Origin: Yoonia maritima
GTDB taxonomy: Bacteria; Pseudomonadota; Alphaproteobacteria; Rhodobacterales; Rhodobacteraceae
Direction: 5' to 3'
Assembly (NCBI RefSeq): GCF_002933395.1
Contig: NZ_PKFN01000009.1
Coordinates: 310,001 to 374,000 of the forward strand
DNA: 64,000 nt
In this document: positions 34,965 through 43,741 of the stretch, piece after piece
Numbering within the stretch: position 1 is the stretch's first letter
Layout of the letters: the number at the start of each line of letters is the position of its first letter
Notes under the pieces: model-generated
Seen by the model: the letters and a program-made list of their open reading frames with translations, nothing else
What the model was told of the DNA's origin: nothing
Database searches by the model: none
Made by a program: the position numbers and the translations under genes

Positions 34965-36404
34965 TTACATCAGGTGCTGCACATTGATCCCAAAGGTCAT
35001 TGCACCGATTACTTCGCCGGTTGCTGGATCAACCACGGGCAAGGATGCCTGTGCCTGATAAAAGCCAGTACTGTCATCAAACTCTATATCGCTAATGTGA
35101 AGCGCATCTGCCCCGACATGATAGGTTTCTTGGTGCTTGGCTTCGTCGCCCTGCCAGTAGTCTGACGTTGCCACGCTTTGCGCGACGTTCAGGCCAAGGT
35201 GATCCATGATGAAGACTTCGGTTACAAAGCCGGCTGTTTCGTCTTGGTGCGCACGTAGCCATTCAGACACCGGATTATCCAGCGCGGCAGTCATCAGCGG
35301 GCCACCGTCGCCAGATGCTTCTGCGCGCCATTGTTGGTCAAGCGCGATGACAGCATCTTCGGACATGTTGGCATGCGCGATATTCTGTGCGTTGACCGCG
35401 TCGATCACGCGTTGGTCCGATGCCCATGTCCGCAGTTCTGCATCTGCGTAGGCTTCAAGCGGAACGCGGTAGATGCCGTCTTTGCCGGGGGTCGCGATAA
35501 GATACAGCGTGATCGCGTTGTTCATTCCAACGCTAAGTTCCTGTGTCAGCGCATTTGAAGCGATAACATCGTCAGCCGTTGGAACCGCGCCGCCCTTGAT
35601 CGCATCATAGATGCCACGTCCAGCTTGCCAGATTGCATAGGTGCTTTCTAAGCTACCTTTGACCGTGTCATTGGGCGGAGGATTGACACCTGCGGCCGGG
35701 TAACCGTCACGAAGTGCAACTAGAGATAATTCGAACATATCGACTGTTGCAATCAGTTCGCCAAGTGCGGCTTCGGGGTTTGTGTCTGTCGCAAGTTCAC
35801 AAACCGCGCGGGTCATACGCTCTGCGAGTGCACGTTGCCGTCCCGCAAAGTTCAAGACTGTCGCGTCGCTTTGCAGTAATTCCTGAGGGTTCGTGTATTC
35901 GCCAGATACATCGGCAGCTAAGTTGGTCGTCTGATCAAATAGCGCGTGATAGCCATCGGTGATGATTGCGGCGTCATCAGGGGACGCTGTTCCGCCAAGC
36001 ATCGCAAGCGCAGCATGTTCCATTGGGTCCCAAATTTCATGGGTCTTTTTGATAGCGTTCAGGATGCGTGGTGTTGTTTCTGCCCCGGGCATACCCAATG
36101 CGCGGTCACCAAATTCAAGTCCAGCCAGAATAGCATCAAAGTTGTCGTGAACATGTTGTAGGTCGTATTCCGCAGTCGCGAGATCAATGCCCGCATCGTA
36201 TCGGCAACTTGCTGATGCGACGGACTCTGACAGGCCGCGAAGTGCGAGCGACCTGTTTACGCGAGCTTTCCCACCGTCATAAAGTGCGGGATCTAGTGAT
36301 TGAGCTTGTGCCGTTGTTGCGCCAAACCCCAGCAGGGCAATACAAGCGGTCGTTGTCAGCGCCAACCGGCGTGATCGGGGTTTTGTCGACATGCAATTCT
36401 GCAT
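34965..36404 (-). CDS. secreted PilJ-like sensor protein without a membrane anchor or output domain
   Basis: A 479-residue exported protein. A signal peptide (LALTTTACIALLGFGATTAQA) precedes two PilJ-type four-helix segments, around residues 40-110 and 165-285. The second has the FAGRQRALAERMTRAVCEL motif, similar to the ligand-binding P-box of NarX-type and PilJ chemoreceptors. The C-terminal part, from about residue 340, ends in ISDIEFDDSTGFYQAQASLP and VIGAMTFGINVQ, which resembles a periplasmic Cache/PDC fold. No internal membrane helix, HAMP, kinase or methyl-accepting domain is present. It may sense a small ligand and act on a separate membrane partner. AGGAG lies six bases before ATG 36404. 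The gene lies downstream of a PstS-OmpA fusion. Confidence 0.7.
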   Translation of the reverse strand: MQNCMSTKPRSRRLALTTTACIALLGFGATTAQAQSLDPALYDGGKARVNRSLALRGLSESVASASCRYDAGIDLATAEYDLQHVHDNFDAILAGLEFGDRALGMPGAETTPRILNAIKKTHEIWDPMEHAALAMLGGTASPDDAAIITDGYHALFDQTTNLAADVSGEYTNPQELLQSDATVLNFAGRQRALAERMTRAVCELATDTNPEAALGELIATVDMFELSLVALRDGYPAAGVNPPPNDTVKGSLESTYAIWQAGRGIYDAIKGGAVPTADDVIASNALTQELSVGMNNAITLYLIATPGKDGIYRVPLEAYADAELRTWASDQRVIDAVNAQNIAHANMSEDAVIALDQQWRAEASGDGGPLMTAALDNPVSEWLRAHQDETAGFVTEVFIMDHLGLNVAQSVATSDYWQGDEAKHQETYHVGADALHISDIEFDDSTGFYQAQASLPVVDPATGEVIGAMTFGINVQHLM

Positions 36405-36575
36405 TGTGAACTCCTATGCGTCCGACCGGGGCAGCACGTAAATCGCGTCTGTCGGTCGTGTTTATGGATTTCTTGACGCTGCAAAGGCGGTAACTTTGGT
36501 CAAAGTCGGAGCTCCGACAGGGTCAAGCAAAGAAAACGTTGCTGCGTGTTATCGCGAAGAAAGCGCAGCTTGGTG

Positions 36576-36603
36576 TGCGGGCGCTGGGTTACTCGCGCCC
36601 GCA
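36576..36603 (-). terminator. GC-rich hairpin between the PstS-OmpA and PilJ-like genes
   Basis: TGCGGGCGC (36576-36584) and GCGCCCGCA (36595-36603) form a nine-base-pair stem ten bases after the PstS-OmpA stop. No T-run follows on the minus strand, so it may weaken or process the transcript rather than end it. Confidence 0.5.
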
Positions 36604-36612
36604 TGCGTACGC

Positions 36613-38205
36613 TTAGCCGTTAGCGGCTTCGATCCATACCTCAACGCGGCGGTTGATCTGGCGTTCGTTTTCCGACGTGTTACAGGCAGACGGTGCGATT
36701 TCACCGTAACCTGCTGTCGCCATTTCGATGTTTGTCAGGCGGTCACCGGCGACGTTTTGCAGTTCTGCGCGAACCTGTTCTGCGCGTGACTGAGACAGCG
36801 AACGGTTGCTGTCAAATGCACCCACATCATCGGTAAAGCCAACAAATAGGATCTTTGTGCCTTCTGGCTGCGCTTCAAGGAAGTCTGCCAGACGTTCAAG
36901 GTTGAGCACGCCGCGTTGGTCGAGCTTTTGAGACCCAGTGCGGAAGCGGAATGTTGTGGACAGGCGGTCATAGTCCACCATCTGTGACAGCATTTCACGC
37001 ATGAAGCCGCCTTCGTATGCGTCGACATTTGGGTTAAGCAGGGCACGTGCACGATCCCCGTCGAGCGCCTGTTCGCGACGATCAATACCTAGGTCTATGA
37101 ATCCAGCTTTGGCGATGACTTCGTCTGCGGCGGATGATTCAGCGTAGTGGATAAAATCCATTGTTGCTTCGTCGGCAGTGTCGTCACGTGTGTAAAGGTA
37201 CATCAGGCGCTGAAGTGCGTATTCTTCTGTACGTGCCGAAAATGCGTCTGGGATCATTGTTAGGCCACAGTCGTTGACCAATGACAGCGCGCTTGCACCA
37301 CGTTGGAATGCGTAGCCCACGAAGCCGATCGCGGTTTCATCTGCGTTAACTTGTGCGGCCATTTGGTTGTTGTCTGATACGACGATCGTATCTGCCTGCG
37401 GTGCAGGAGCTTGGTCGCCGTAAACACCGTTCATAAAGACTTCGCGTGTGCCAGAGTCGACAGCACGGTCAACGAGAGTGATTGCAGCATTTTCTCCGCC
37501 AACTTCGGACCAGTTGGTGATACTGCCGTTATAAATGCCCCGCAGCTGCTCCAAAGAAATGGATTTCACTGGGTTGTTGGGGTGTGTAATCACAACAAGA
37601 CTATCGACTGCGATGATATGTTCGCTATTCGTGCTGACCATGTTGCCAGCGCCATCGGCGCGCAGGGCGCGTGCTTCGTCAGGTGTGATGCGTCGTGCCG
37701 ACATGCCAATCTGCGAAGTCCGGTCAAGCAAGGTGCGGAATGCATCGCCAGAGCTTGTTGACGAAACAAGGTATGATCCCATCGGATCACCAAAACCTTC
37801 GTCGCCAACCATCTCGGTGATGAACTGACCGTCAACGCCGGTTGCCGTTTGCGTTGCTTCAGCGCCAAGGCTTGCGCCGTACCCGGACATAAGTAGCGGC
37901 ATGACACCTGTACCAATCGCGTCAGAACCCGCGATATTGATGTCTGCTTCGGCTGTACCAAAGCTAGGGCAGTCTGCGCCAGCACAGCTAACACGCGAAG
38001 CTGAGATGCGCAGGTCGCCAAGGCCGGTACGGATCACATAGTTATTGTCTGTGAATTCAATAAACTCGCCCACAAGGTTCACTGTGCCATCTGCGGATTT
38101 CAGTGTAACTTCGCCAGCCATGGTAGCCGCAGGGGCAATAAGTGCCGCGGATAATGCAAAGGATGATACTAAATTTTTATATGTCTTGCAGACTGTCAGG
38201 TCCAT
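36613..38205 (-). CDS. PstS-like phosphate-binding domain fused to OmpA-like peptidoglycan-binding domain
   Basis: A 530-residue exported protein. After the signal peptide (SSFALSAALIAPAATMA) a short domain (about residues 28-75, LKSADGTVNLVGEFIEFTDN) comes first. Then follows a PstS-type solute-binding domain with NIAGSDAIG, VITHPNNPVKSISLEQLRGI and NWSEVGG...DSGTREVFMNGVYG. The last 120 residues are an OmpA domain (ILFVGFTDDVGAFDSNRSLS, then RAEQVRAEL and NERQINRRVEVWI), which holds peptidoglycan. It would keep a phosphate- or anion-binding lobe at the cell wall. No PstCAB genes are adjacent. The ATG at 38205 has GGAG seven bases upstream; a longer frame upstream lacks a site. Confidence 0.85.
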   Translation of the reverse strand: MDLTVCKTYKNLVSSFALSAALIAPAATMAGEVTLKSADGTVNLVGEFIEFTDNNYVIRTGLGDLRISASRVSCAGADCPSFGTAEADINIAGSDAIGTGVMPLLMSGYGASLGAEATQTATGVDGQFITEMVGDEGFGDPMGSYLVSSTSSGDAFRTLLDRTSQIGMSARRITPDEARALRADGAGNMVSTNSEHIIAVDSLVVITHPNNPVKSISLEQLRGIYNGSITNWSEVGGENAAITLVDRAVDSGTREVFMNGVYGDQAPAPQADTIVVSDNNQMAAQVNADETAIGFVGYAFQRGASALSLVNDCGLTMIPDAFSARTEEYALQRLMYLYTRDDTADEATMDFIHYAESSAADEVIAKAGFIDLGIDRREQALDGDRARALLNPNVDAYEGGFMREMLSQMVDYDRLSTTFRFRTGSQKLDQRGVLNLERLADFLEAQPEGTKILFVGFTDDVGAFDSNRSLSQSRAEQVRAELQNVAGDRLTNIEMATAGYGEIAPSACNTSENERQINRRVEVWIEAANG

Positions 38206-38724
38206 AAATTTTCTCCATAACTCATTGAGACTTTTACACTTTACTGTAAGCGGTTTCCCGCCTTGGTGACCTAAAAACAACCTGTACTTTTGTATAAGTC
38301 GATTGCCTTATTTTTAATTCACCCATGGGTTGTTGTATTGAGGTGGTTGGTTCAATGCGAAAGCTGGGTGCATTAAGCGCTTGGCCGGTTCTTGTGGCTC
38401 AACCCTTGCGCTAGGTGTAAGGTCTGTGGGTAAAAAGCGTTTGTTTCTTAATTTTTTGCAGTAAAACTGCGTTCAACTTGGCCAGGTTGATATCTGTTTT
38501 TATTTCGCGAATACCCAAATTGGATAGTTTGTTTAAATGGCTTGCTGTTTGCCTGCACGATTCGCACCTTGAGGTTGTTATTGTGTCGTGAATATGAACG
38601 TTTGATGCGTATCTGTGGCATTATTTTGCATGATTCATCAACTGTATCTGGTAAGTGCGAGGTATTGTTTCGTTCAAATTTTCGAGATCGTGGCGAAATC
38701 AGAGCGTAAATTAACCTTGAATGC
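38206..38724. other. 519-base intergenic region upstream of the PstS-OmpA gene
   Basis: This gap must hold the leftward promoter of the PstS-OmpA gene. A palindromic CTTACTGTAAG lies about 45 bases before the start region and no convincing Pho box was recognised. A 102-codon minus-strand frame at 38448-38753 runs through the terminator of the neighbouring operon and has no motif, so it is not called. The rest shows nothing. Confidence 0.45.
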
Positions 38725-38755
38725 AAAAATGGCCCCGTCAAAGACGGAGCCATTC
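38725..38755 (-). terminator. rho-independent terminator of the xanthine dehydrogenase/BMP operon
   Basis: On the minus strand AATGGCTCCGTC pairs with GACGGGGCCATT around a short TTT loop (38754-38729) with one mismatch, followed by TTTTGCATT. It lies 21 bases after the substrate-binding gene stop, at the end of the eight-gene operon. Confidence 0.85.
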
Positions 38756-38775
38756 TAGATGGTGTCTCTATGAGG

Positions 38776-39849
38776 TTACTGCGGGATTTCGCCGGTTAGG
38801 CCTTCAACGAAGAAGTTCATGCCTGCCAGTGTACCATCATCAGCAGTTTCACCGTCAGCCAGCCAAGCAGATCCGTCTTGTTTGTTCAGTGGACCAGTGA
38901 ATGCGTGGTATTCGCCAGAGGCAAGGCTATCGCGCAAGGCTTCTGCCGATGCTTTTACCTCGGCTGGTACTGCGTCAGTGATTTCACCAATGCCAACCAT
39001 GCCAGAGCCGATGCCGTCCCATGTGCTTGTGCTTTCCCATGTACCGTCGATGACGGCTTGGGTGCGCGCGATGTAGTATGGGCTCCAGTTGTCGATGATT
39101 GATGACACGCGTGGGAACGGACCGAATTCAGCCATGTCTGATGCTTGGCCAAATGTCACAACATTGCCAGCGGCCTGCGCTGCGGCCTGTGGCGCGGTTG
39201 AGTCTGTGTGCTGCAGGATCACGTCAGCGCCTTGTTCGATCAGAACGGTCGCTGCTTCGGCTTCTTTTGCAGGGTCGAACCATGTGTATGCCCAGACGAT
39301 TTTGAATTCGACGTCAGGGTTTACGGCCTTAGCTTGGACATAAGCTGCGTTGATGCCACGGATAACCTCGGGGATTGGGAAAGACCCGATATAACCGATG
39401 ACGTTGCTTTCGGTCATGTGACCAGCGATGTGGCCCTGAACAGCACGGCCTTCGTAGAAACGTGCAGAATAGACAGACACGTTGTCGGCCTGCTTATAGC
39501 CAGTCGCGTGCTCGAACTTCACGTCAGGGAATTTTTCCGCAACGTTGATCGTTGGATCCATATAGCCGAACGACGTGGTAAAGATCAGGTCAGCACCGCC
39601 AAGTGCCATTTGCTGTAGAACGCGTTCTGCGTCCGCACCTTCTGGTACGTTTTCAACGAAGACAGTTTCGACGGCATCGCCGAATGCTTCTTCTACAGCC
39701 AGACGGCCTTGGTTGTGCTCGTATGTCCAACCGCCGTCGCCCACTGGGCCGACGTAGATAAAGCCAACCTTGGTTGGGTCTTCAGCAAAGGCTGCTGTTG
39801 AAAGGCTCGCGGCAAATGTTGCCCCGGCCATAATTGATTTGATAGTCAT
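38776..39849 (-). CDS. BMP-family ABC transporter substrate-binding protein
   Basis: A 357-residue PnrA/Med/BMP-type binding protein that carries nucleosides or purines to the permease. A signal peptide (MAGATFAASLSTAAFA) precedes VGFIYVGPVGDGGWTYEHNQG, the hallmark start of the family, then DLIFTTSFGYMDP and the ADVILQHTDSTAPQAAAQ segment. No lipobox is seen, as usual for the Gram-negative branch. AAGGGG lies six bases before ATG 39849, which is preferred to an ATG at 39855. It closes an operon with xanthine dehydrogenase, so xanthine, hypoxanthine or urate are likely ligands. Confidence 0.87.
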   Translation of the reverse strand: MTIKSIMAGATFAASLSTAAFAEDPTKVGFIYVGPVGDGGWTYEHNQGRLAVEEAFGDAVETVFVENVPEGADAERVLQQMALGGADLIFTTSFGYMDPTINVAEKFPDVKFEHATGYKQADNVSVYSARFYEGRAVQGHIAGHMTESNVIGYIGSFPIPEVIRGINAAYVQAKAVNPDVEFKIVWAYTWFDPAKEAEAATVLIEQGADVILQHTDSTAPQAAAQAAGNVVTFGQASDMAEFGPFPRVSSIIDNWSPYYIARTQAVIDGTWESTSTWDGIGSGMVGIGEITDAVPAEVKASAEALRDSLASGEYHAFTGPLNKQDGSAWLADGETADDGTLAGMNFFVEGLTGEIPQ

Positions 39850-39873
39850 ACTCATCCCCTTGGTGGTGACGCC

Positions 39874-40788
39874 TCAACGCGAGGCATGGAAAGATTGGCC
39901 CAGTGATCCCGGCGCCCGTCCAGCACGCATAATAACCAGAACGGCTATTGTTGCCAGATACGGCGACATGGAAAGATATTCGACCGGGATCGCCATCCCG
40001 GCTGCTTGTAAGTTTAGCTGCAACACGGTCACGCCGCCAAACAAATAGGCGCCAAGCAAAAGCCGCAGTGGTTTCCAGCTTGCAAAGACCACAATCGCAA
40101 GCGCGATCCAGCCGGCACCTGCGGTCATGCCTTCGGTCCATTGCGGTACGCGAACAAGGCTAAGGTAAGCACCGCCAAGTCCAGCACAGGCCCCGCCAAA
40201 CATAATGGCCAGCATCCGAACGCGGATAACGTGATAGCCTAACGCATGTGCCGCTTCGTGGTTTTCACCGACTGCACGCAAGATCAATCCCGCGCGGCTG
40301 TATTTCAGAAACGACCAGACAGCGATGACAATCGCCAGCCCAACGTAGACCATTGGATCATGCTGAAACACAATTGGGCCAATAACTGGAATATCGCCAA
40401 GCAACGGAATGTGCCAATCAGGGAAATCCGGGGCTTTGATCCCGATATAGCTTTGCCCCATCAACGCCGACAGGCCTAGCCCAAATAGCGTGAGCGCAAG
40501 GCCCGTGGCGACTTGGTTCGATAATAGAAATTGGGTGAGGAAACCAAACAGCAGTGACAGTATCGCACCACCGATCGCGGCACCAATAAAGCCAAGCACG
40601 GGAGACCCGGTATTGACCGCGACGATAAACCCGCAAACGGCACCGGTGATCATCATACCTTCGACACCAAGGTTCAGAACGCCAGCGCGTTCAACGATCA
40701 ATTCGCCGACTGACGCTAGGATGATCGGGGTTGCTGCCACCATTAGTGACGCAAGCAAAAGGATGGGGTTGATTGCAGTCCAGTCCAT
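39874..40788 (-). CDS. BMP-type ABC transporter permease, second subunit
   Basis: A 304-residue inner-membrane permease of the YufQ/NupC-like branch (branched family 2). The diagnostic stretch is ATPIILASVGELIVERAGVL followed by NLGVEGMMITGA, then LLFGFLTQFLLSNQVATGLA, VGENHEAAHALGY and FGGACAGLGGAYLSL. About eight to ten membrane segments are predicted. The start at 40788 is set by the TGATG overlap with the small membrane protein gene upstream. Confidence 0.88.
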   Translation of the reverse strand: MDWTAINPILLLASLMVAATPIILASVGELIVERAGVLNLGVEGMMITGAVCGFIVAVNTGSPVLGFIGAAIGGAILSLLFGFLTQFLLSNQVATGLALTLFGLGLSALMGQSYIGIKAPDFPDWHIPLLGDIPVIGPIVFQHDPMVYVGLAIVIAVWSFLKYSRAGLILRAVGENHEAAHALGYHVIRVRMLAIMFGGACAGLGGAYLSLVRVPQWTEGMTAGAGWIALAIVVFASWKPLRLLLGAYLFGGVTVLQLNLQAAGMAIPVEYLSMSPYLATIAVLVIMRAGRAPGSLGQSFHASR

Positions 40789-41096
40789 CACATCGCTTCC
40801 TGATTTAATGACAATCCAAGTGCCGCGCCACACAGGAGACCGGACCACGTACCTAAGATGTACATTAGTTCTTGCCGAAATTTGCCCTGCTGTAATTTCG
40901 TTAAGGCGTAAGCAAACCCAAAGAAAGGTGCGCCCAAGAGGATTGCAGTTATCCAAATTAACCTAAGCGCATCCCCACCACCTATATGAAATGGTGTCAT
41001 TAGTATAAGGGCGAATAGTGTACCGAGTTGTGTGAACGTCGCTGTAACCATCAAGCTGAAACTGATCATCGCCGGCAAGCAGAAGTGCTTTATCAT
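40788..41096 (-). CDS. small membrane protein of unknown function inside the transporter operon
   Basis: A 102-residue hydrophobic protein with three likely membrane segments: about residues 8-31 (LPAMISFSLMVTATFTQLGT onward), 44-66 (LIWITAILLGAPFFGFAYAL) and 80-98 (ILGTWSGLLCGAALGLSL). A basic loop KLQQGKFRQELM lies between the second and third. I do not recognise the family. It overlaps the upstream permease by four bases and the downstream permease by one, so all three are translated together. A role as accessory subunit of the importer is inferred from place alone. Confidence 0.7.
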   Translation of the reverse strand: MIKHFCLPAMISFSLMVTATFTQLGTLFALILMTPFHIGGGDALRLIWITAILLGAPFFGFAYALTKLQQGKFRQELMYILGTWSGLLCGAALGLSLNQEAM

Positions 41097-42172
41097 ATGA
41101 CCCGCGCCCTTCTAAACGTTACGCGGTAGTTGCTTAGAACATCTACCATCAACAAGAAGAACAGCAGCATCCCTTGCATCAGTTGGATCGCTGCGCCGGG
41201 TAGGCCAAGGTTGGATTGCGCAATCTCGCCCCCGATATAAGTCAGGGCCATCAGGCCTGCTGCCAGCAAGATGCCGATGGGGTGAAGGCGACCAAGGAAG
41301 GCGACAATAATCGCGGTGAAGCCGTAGCCGACATTGAAATCAATGCTAATCTGCCCAGCCGGGCCTGCGACCTCGAATAGACCAGCGGCACCTGCAAGGC
41401 CGCCAGAAATACCCATGCAGATTAGGATCAAGGTGCTTGGGTTTACGCCAGCAAAGCGGGCGGCGCGGGGGCTTTGGCCCGCAAGGCGCACGTTAAAGCC
41501 AAACAGATGGCGCGACAGAGTTACATAGGCAAAGATGACGGCGATCAGGGCAACGACAACACCCCAATGCATGCCCGCATTTTCTGATATCCAGCTGGTG
41601 GCGCTGTCGTATTTGGCTAAATTCCGCGATCCTGGAAAGCCCATGCCGTCAGGGTTACGCAGTGCGCCCAGCGCCATAGATGCCAGCAATTGTTCCGCTA
41701 CATAGACCAGCATAAGCGACACTAAGATTTCGTTCGTGTCGAATTTGACTTTCAAAATCCCTGGGATCAGCGCCCAAAGCGTACCTCCAAGCACCCCTGC
41801 AGCGATCATCATCGGAAAGATGAATATCGATTCAGTTGGATAAAATGCCAGCCCAACAGCCGCACCGCAAATTGCGCCGACGATATATTGCCCTTCGGCG
41901 CCGATGTTCCAAATACCTGCGCGAAAGCCAAAGGATAGCCCAATCGCGATCAGCACAAGCGGTGCGCCTTTTATCAAAAGCTGCGGGCGGTAGAACCACG
42001 CGAATTCGGAAAACAGCGGATCAAAGAAAATCGTGCGGATGGTTTCGAACGGGTCCTTGCCCAGCGCCGCAAACAATAGCCCACCACATATCATCGTCAG
42101 CAATACTGCAAAGATTGGGGCGGCCAGTGTCCAGACGCGCGAAGGCTGCGCACGTTTCTCGAGCATAATCAT
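41093..42172 (-). CDS. BMP-type ABC transporter permease, first subunit
   Basis: A 359-residue permease of the YufP branch. It has the long first periplasmic loop after the N-terminal helix, then LLIKGAPLVLIAIGLSFGFRAG, IWNIGAEGQYIVGAICGA, LWALIPGILKVKFDTNEIL and GLAGAAGLFEVAGPAGQI. About ten membrane segments are predicted. GAGGA lies upstream of the ATG at 42172. It pairs with the permease at 39874 to form the channel. Confidence 0.88.
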   Translation of the reverse strand: MIMLEKRAQPSRVWTLAAPIFAVLLTMICGGLLFAALGKDPFETIRTIFFDPLFSEFAWFYRPQLLIKGAPLVLIAIGLSFGFRAGIWNIGAEGQYIVGAICGAAVGLAFYPTESIFIFPMMIAAGVLGGTLWALIPGILKVKFDTNEILVSLMLVYVAEQLLASMALGALRNPDGMGFPGSRNLAKYDSATSWISENAGMHWGVVVALIAVIFAYVTLSRHLFGFNVRLAGQSPRAARFAGVNPSTLILICMGISGGLAGAAGLFEVAGPAGQISIDFNVGYGFTAIIVAFLGRLHPIGILLAAGLMALTYIGGEIAQSNLGLPGAAIQLMQGMLLFFLLMVDVLSNYRVTFRRARVI

Positions 42173-42189
42173 GCGGCCATCCTCGCTTT

Positions 42190-42213
42190 GGTCAAAATAC
42201 TCCCGCCGGAGGC
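42190..42213. other. short intercistronic element with a compact GC dyad
   Basis: Between the ATPase and permease genes lies GTCAAAATACTCCCGCCGG followed by AGGC. The CTCC-N-GCCGGAGG core could fold into a small hairpin. From memory, similar strings recur between genes in Rhodobacterales genomes, but only one copy is in this window, so repeat status cannot be shown here. Confidence 0.3.
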
Positions 42214-42217
42214 AGCG

Positions 42218-43741
42218 CTACACATCAACATGGGCGACCTCCATATCATGGGCACCGCCAAGCATCAGGCCGATTTCTTCGACCGTGAGGCCCTGCGCTG
42301 GGCGTGGGTCTGATAACCTACCTTCGTTCAGTGCAGCAAAGCGGTCAGAGATTTCCATCAATTCGTCCAAGTCTTGCGAAATACAGATCACGGCGGTGCC
42401 TTTGGCGGCCAGATCAAGAAGTGCCTGACGAATAGAGGCTGCGGCGGATGCGTCAACACCCCATGTCGGCTGGTTTACCACCAGAACATCAGGGGTTTGC
42501 ATGATCTCGCGGCCGATCACGAATTTCTGCAGGTTCCCGCCAGACAGTGACCGGGCTGTGTTCTGTGGGCCAGGGGTCCGCACGTCAAAGGTGCTGATGA
42601 CGTCCTCGGCAAAGCTGCGTGCCTTGCGCCAGTTTACGAAACCTTTGTTGACCAGTTTCTGGCGCGTTGTCGCGGTTAGAACGGCGTTTTCGGTTAGGCT
42701 CATGTCGGGGGCGGCAGCGTGTCCCATCCGTTCTTCTGGCGCGGTCAAAAGGCCAATTTTGCGTCGGGCGTTGGGGCCAAGTTGGCTAATGCTTTGCCCC
42801 TGATAATTTACCATGCCTTTGGCGGTACGCATTTCGCCTGAAAGCGCTGCGACCAATTCGTCTTGGCCGTTGCCAGCAACACCACCGATGCCCAGCACTT
42901 CGCCCTTTTGCACCTCAATAGAAATATCGCGTAGGGCGGTGCCAAAGCGGTGTGGTGCCTTTGCCGACAGCCCCTGAAGTGACAGGACCGTTTCGCCCGT
43001 TGGCCGCGCGGCACGTTCCGGCACAAGAAGCGCGGACCCCACCATCAGCTCTGCCATATCGCGTGCGCTTGTCTCGCGTGGATCACAGGTGCCAACTACT
43101 TGGCCCAACCGCAGCACAGTCGCGTTTTCGCACAGGGCCCTAATTTCTTCTAGCTTATGTGAGATGTACAAGATCGCGGTGCCTTCGGCGCTGAGCTTGC
43201 GCAGGGTTTTGAATAGGATGTCGACCTCTTGCGGGGTCAGAACCGAGGTGGGTTCATCCATGATCAGCAGTTTGGGGTCTTGCAGTAGACAACGAATGAT
43301 TTCGACCCGCTGGCGTTCACCGGCTGACAGTTCGCCAACAATCCGCGAAGGATCAAGCGGTAGCCCATATTGGTCGGAAACGGCACGCACGCGTTCTGCG
43401 ATTTCGCGTTGGGGCGGTGGGTTTTCCATGCCAAGTGCAATGTTTTCAGCGACGTTCATCGCGTCGAATAGCGAAAAATGCTGGAATACCATTGCTACGC
43501 CTGATGCGCGGGCGGCGCGTGGTTCGGCAGGCGCATAGGGTGCGCCATTCAGTGTCATAGTGCCGCTATCTGGTTTCACCAGCCCATAGATCGTTTTAAC
43601 CAATGTCGACTTGCCCGCACCGTTTTCGCCAAGCAGCGCGTGGACTTCGCCGGGTGCGATTTCGAACGACACATCCTTATTGGCGACCACACCGGGGTAG
43701 GCTTTGGTCAGCCCGGTCAGGGCAAGCAAAGGTTGGTTCAT
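42218..43741 (-). CDS. ABC transporter ATP-binding protein, tandem-domain nucleoside/sugar type
   Basis: A 507-residue ATPase with two fused nucleotide-binding domains, as in RbsA/MglA and YufO. Domain 1 has Walker A GENGAGKST, signature LSAGERQRVEI and Walker B LLIMDEPTSVLTP. Domain 2 has a degenerate Walker A (GVAGNGQDELVAALSG) and the signature LSGGNLQKFVIGRE, which is normal for this class. It energises the BMP-type importer. It overlaps xdhC by four bases, tying transport to xanthine oxidation. Confidence 0.92.
   Translation of the reverse strand: MNQPLLALTGLTKAYPGVVANKDVSFEIAPGEVHALLGENGAGKSTLVKTIYGLVKPDSGTMTLNGAPYAPAEPRAARASGVAMVFQHFSLFDAMNVAENIALGMENPPPQREIAERVRAVSDQYGLPLDPSRIVGELSAGERQRVEIIRCLLQDPKLLIMDEPTSVLTPQEVDILFKTLRKLSAEGTAILYISHKLEEIRALCENATVLRLGQVVGTCDPRETSARDMAELMVGSALLVPERAARPTGETVLSLQGLSAKAPHRFGTALRDISIEVQKGEVLGIGGVAGNGQDELVAALSGEMRTAKGMVNYQGQSISQLGPNARRKIGLLTAPEERMGHAAAPDMSLTENAVLTATTRQKLVNKGFVNWRKARSFAEDVISTFDVRTPGPQNTARSLSGGNLQKFVIGREIMQTPDVLVVNQPTWGVDASAAASIRQALLDLAAKGTAVICISQDLDELMEISDRFAALNEGRLSDPRPAQGLTVEEIGLMLGGAHDMEVAHVDV

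Noticed and set aside
37301-38205. The PstS-like domain as part of a high-affinity phosphate importer operon
   Set aside because: No PstC, PstA, PstB or PhoU gene is nearby and the OmpA tail does not suit a free-moving receptor.
38448-38753. A 102-codon leftward frame upstream of the PstS-OmpA gene
   Set aside because: It starts inside the terminator hairpin of the neighbouring operon and has no motif or ribosome site.
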